Assembly: GCA_039812545.1 (NCBI GenBank)
Contig: JBDIAR010000001.1
Coordinates: 1-64,000 of the forward strand
Origin: JBDIAR01 sp039812545
GTDB lineage: Bacteria; Actinomycetota; Actinomycetes; Actinomycetales; Dermatophilaceae
Reading direction: 5' to 3'
DNA: 64,000 nt
In this document: piece after piece, positions 62,074 through 64,000 of the stretch
How positions within the stretch are numbered: the first letter of the stretch is position 1
Layout: each line of letters starts with the position of its first letter
Made by a program: the position numbers and the translations under genes
The notes under the pieces: generated by a model
Databases searched by the model: none
The model's input: the letters and a program-made list of their open reading frames with translations, nothing else
What the model was told of the DNA's origin: nothing

Positions 62074-63537
62074 TCAGGCGATGAGTTCCTCGTCGAGCAG
62101 GTAGTGCACGACGTCTGCCGCCGCGTAATCGGCACGGGCCGCGAGCAGGGCGCGCACCGGTTCGAGGTCCGAGCCCGAGGTCACCAGCGCGGGTTCGATA
62201 TATCCGCCGGGGCGACGCTGCGGATGCCCGGCGGCGGCGAACAGGGCGTTGCACAGGCATACCCGACCCTCGGCCGCGATCTCACGGCCACCCTTGCGGG
62301 CGAAGCTGCGCGCGGGCTCGGCCGGGCAGCGGTAGTCCACACCGCCGTCGGGGCGCACATAGGCGGTCCGCAGCACGCCGAGGTCACACACCGGCGTACG
62401 GGCTTCTCGCACAGCCGGATCGGCCAGGCTGCCCGGCAGGTGGGCGACCCGGAACGGGAAACCCGTCGGGCTGACCCGGTGGTCGGCGAGAACCGCGACG
62501 TCGCCGGCGGACACGGCTGCTCGCATGGCGGACTTGATGTCGGCGTCGAAGCCGGATTCGGCGCTGTACGCGAACGCCGTCCCGACCTGGATGCCGGCGA
62601 GCCCGCAGGACAGGGCTTCGCGTAGCGCTTCGGGGGTGGCCTGGCCGCCGGCCACCCAGACCGGCAGCCCGAGGGCGAGAACGGCCCGGAGATCGACGTC
62701 GTCGCGTTCGTCGTAGACCGGTTCCCCGGCGGTGTCGAGGCGGAACGGGCCGCGCGGGGGCGCGTTGTGTCCACCGGCGGTCGGTCCTTCGACGACGAAA
62801 CCGTCCGGGCGGGTGCGGGGATCGCCGGCCAGTCCGGCGGCCAGGTCGACCGAGGCGACGATCGCCAGGGCAAGAGGCCGATCGAGCCGGGCTAGGTGGG
62901 CGGGCAGGGTGGCGGGGTCCAGCACGTCGGCCGGGTCGAAGGGCGCGGCGGCCGGGGCATCGGGTCCGTGCGCGCCCATCACCTTCACGGCGAACCGGGG
63001 CGAGCGGTGGGTCGAGAGCTCGGCGATCATCGCCGGCAGTTCGTGCGGGCTGCCCGCGCCCATGAGCACGTAGTCGACGCCGGCCAGCATGGCGCCGTAG
63101 AGGCCGGCCGGGATGGGCAGCTCGATCTTGCGGAGGTAGTTGATGCCCACGACGCCGTCGTGGCCCTCCTTGGCGAGGTAGACCTCGACGAAGTTGGCGA
63201 CGGTGACCAGTTGGAGCACCCGGGGCGCCGGCGCGAGGCTGAGGCGGGGCACCTGCTTGTATGCCGACTGCGCCGGGATGCCCCCCTCGACGAAGTAGGA
63301 CGCGAGGATCCAGTCGGTCAACTCGGGGACCGGGAAAGCGGCCAGGGCACGCCGGACGTGACCGCCGGGGTCGCCGTCCTGCAGGCGCCTGGCCATCAGG
63401 ATCTCCAGGGACACCCCCGAGACCACCCCGAGTTGTCCGGTCTTCGACACGGCCCGGGCCAGCCGCCAGTCGGAGATGCCGACGCCCATGCCTCCCTGGA
63501 TGACGACGGGTCGGGTGCGGAGCACCGGCTTGGTCAT
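62074..63537 (-). CDS. Nitronate monooxygenase / FMN-dependent enoyl-reductase-like protein
   Basis: A 487-residue protein of the NPD-like FMN family. VVIQGGMGVGISDWRLARAV near residues 11-30 is the FMN-phosphate region, LVTVANFVEVYLAKEGHDG near 107-125, VVEGPTAGGHNAPPRGP near 248-264 carries the catalytic-His region and GIQVGTAFAYSAESGF near 310-325. The last ~110 residues have conserved Cys (CDLG, YRCPAEP, CLCNALF) that may bind metal, more than in minimal nitronate monooxygenases. It is divergent from a PucR-type regulator, and two palindromes lie between them. Confidence 0.82.
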   Translation of the reverse strand: MTKPVLRTRPVVIQGGMGVGISDWRLARAVSKTGQLGVVSGVSLEILMARRLQDGDPGGHVRRALAAFPVPELTDWILASYFVEGGIPAQSAYKQVPRLSLAPAPRVLQLVTVANFVEVYLAKEGHDGVVGINYLRKIELPIPAGLYGAMLAGVDYVLMGAGSPHELPAMIAELSTHRSPRFAVKVMGAHGPDAPAAAPFDPADVLDPATLPAHLARLDRPLALAIVASVDLAAGLAGDPRTRPDGFVVEGPTAGGHNAPPRGPFRLDTAGEPVYDERDDVDLRAVLALGLPVWVAGGQATPEALREALSCGLAGIQVGTAFAYSAESGFDADIKSAMRAAVSAGDVAVLADHRVSPTGFPFRVAHLPGSLADPAVREARTPVCDLGVLRTAYVRPDGGVDYRCPAEPARSFARKGGREIAAEGRVCLCNALFAAAGHPQRRPGGYIEPALVTSGSDLEPVRALLAARADYAAADVVHYLLDEELIA

Positions 63538-63605
63538 GGCTGCGCCTCTCGTGGCTTCCTGCTGAGTCGGAGTCGACCCTCATGGGCCCTTTCCGTTACG
63601 TCTAG

Positions 63606-63633
63606 CTTACGGGGCTAAGTTACTGGTGCGTAA
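63606..63633. promoter_or_regulatory. Two adjacent palindromes in a divergent promoter
   Basis: CTTACGGGGCTAAG (63606-63619) and TTACTGGTGCGTAA (63620-63633) are back-to-back palindromes (CTTA/TAAG and TTAC/GTAA half-sites) 70 bases upstream of the nitronate monooxygenase. They look like TetR-type operators of lipid-metabolism genes. Which regulator binds is unknown. Confidence 0.55.
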
Positions 63634-63673
63634 TCCCGCTCGAATTCGGGGTGTCGAGCCGTAGAGTTAGCAG

Positions 63674-64000
63674 ATGGTGATAAAACAAGGACTGTCGCGA
63701 CCTTGGGCGCGCGTCGATCCCGTGGTGGCCGAGACCCTGCGGTCGGTCGTTCCGGCGGTCATCGAGGACGCGATGGACCGGATCGTCCACGACCTGCCGA
63801 CACTGGGGAGCGACGTCGTCGGCCGGTTCGGCGAGGCCCTGCGGCTGGGCATCCACCAGGCCCTGCGGCACTTCACCGACCTACTCGGTCGCGACGTCTC
63901 CGCCTTGGACGACCAACTGCTGCGCATGTACGTCGAGTTCGGGGCCCGGGAGGATCGGCACGGTCGCTCCATGGAGGCCCTCCTGGCGGCATACCGGCTG
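63674..64000 (+). CDS. PucR family transcriptional regulator, N-terminal part
   Basis: The frame from ATG 63674 runs off the right edge after 109 residues. The visible part has VDPVVAETLRSVVPAVIEDA, LRLGIHQALRHFTDLLG and GAREDRHGRSMEALLAAYRL. This helical N-terminal domain precedes the HTH of PucR-type regulators such as those controlling fatty-acid synthesis genes (FasR-like) in actinobacteria. The DNA-binding end is outside the window, so assignment rests on the N-terminal domain only. Confidence 0.75.
   Translation, partial: MVIKQGLSRPWARVDPVVAETLRSVVPAVIEDAMDRIVHDLPTLGSDVVGRFGEALRLGIHQALRHFTDLLGRDVSALDDQLLRMYVEFGAREDRHGRSMEALLAAYRL

Overview
The window is gene-dense, very GC-rich DNA. 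It has strong third-position G/C bias, frequent GTG starts, many 4-nt ATGA/GTGA gene overlaps, and actinobacterial marker families: the proteasome activator Bpa with a GQYL tail, a DUF3516 helicase, DUF4235, a PucR-type regulator and a candidate 6C RNA. It is chromosomal sequence from an actinomycete. A member of Micrococcales (Intrasporangiaceae/Dermatophilaceae-like) is my best guess, with Propionibacteriales as the alternative. I saw no rRNA, tRNA, phage, insertion sequence or CRISPR array.

Layout. 1-7.0 kb: a plus-strand cluster for oxidative pyrimidine breakdown (barbiturase, NCS2 permease, three-subunit molybdenum hydroxylase). 7.1-11.3 kb: PPK2, a Bcr/CflA efflux pump, a GNAT enzyme and asparaginase. 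11.3-14.3 kb: candidate 6C RNA, a two-component system and a PH-domain membrane protein. 14.3-16.2 kb: Bpa and a class V aminotransferase. 16.2-24.9 kb: an envelope block with a PadR-controlled MacB/FtsX-type ABC system, VanZ, quinone oxidoreductase, MobA and two divergent VanY-like peptidases. 25-29 kb: hutH and hutF, preceded by a possible structured RNA. 29-33.2 kb: a TPP riboswitch and thiBPQ. 33.2-36 kb: radical SAM/SPASM protein and HemY-type oxidase. 36.2-40 kb: a complete biotin transcarboxylase cluster (5S, 12S, small subunit, 1.3S). 40.2-47 kb: PKD-repeat transglycosylase, AlaA-like aminotransferase and DUF3516 helicase. 47-53 kb: the purine operon xdhA-xdhB-xdhC-guaD. 53-55.7 kb: a frameshifted histidine phosphatase, glycerate kinase and a hydrolase. 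55.7-59.7 kb: TetR/DUF2461 divergent from an ABC exporter. 59.8-64 kb: hydroxyacid dehydrogenase, aminotransferase, nitronate monooxygenase and the start of a PucR regulator.

How the genes fit together. Two separate molybdenum hydroxylase systems, a MobA-type cofactor enzyme, guanine deaminase, barbiturase, asparaginase, the histidine genes and glyoxylate/glycerate enzymes describe an organism that scavenges nitrogen and carbon from nucleobases and amino acids. The transcarboxylase implies a propionyl/methylmalonyl-CoA cycle coupled to pyruvate and oxaloacetate. PPK2 links to polyphosphate.

The most unusual signal is not a gene. The heptamer GTATGCC (reverse complement GGCATAC) occurs about 103 times by my hand count (56 in one orientation, 47 in the other), against roughly 6-7 expected from base composition. 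It lies in both orientations, inside genes and between them, and often forces otherwise avoided codons. A second signal is a dispersed hairpin repeat at two gene ends (7085-7130 and 33149-33199).
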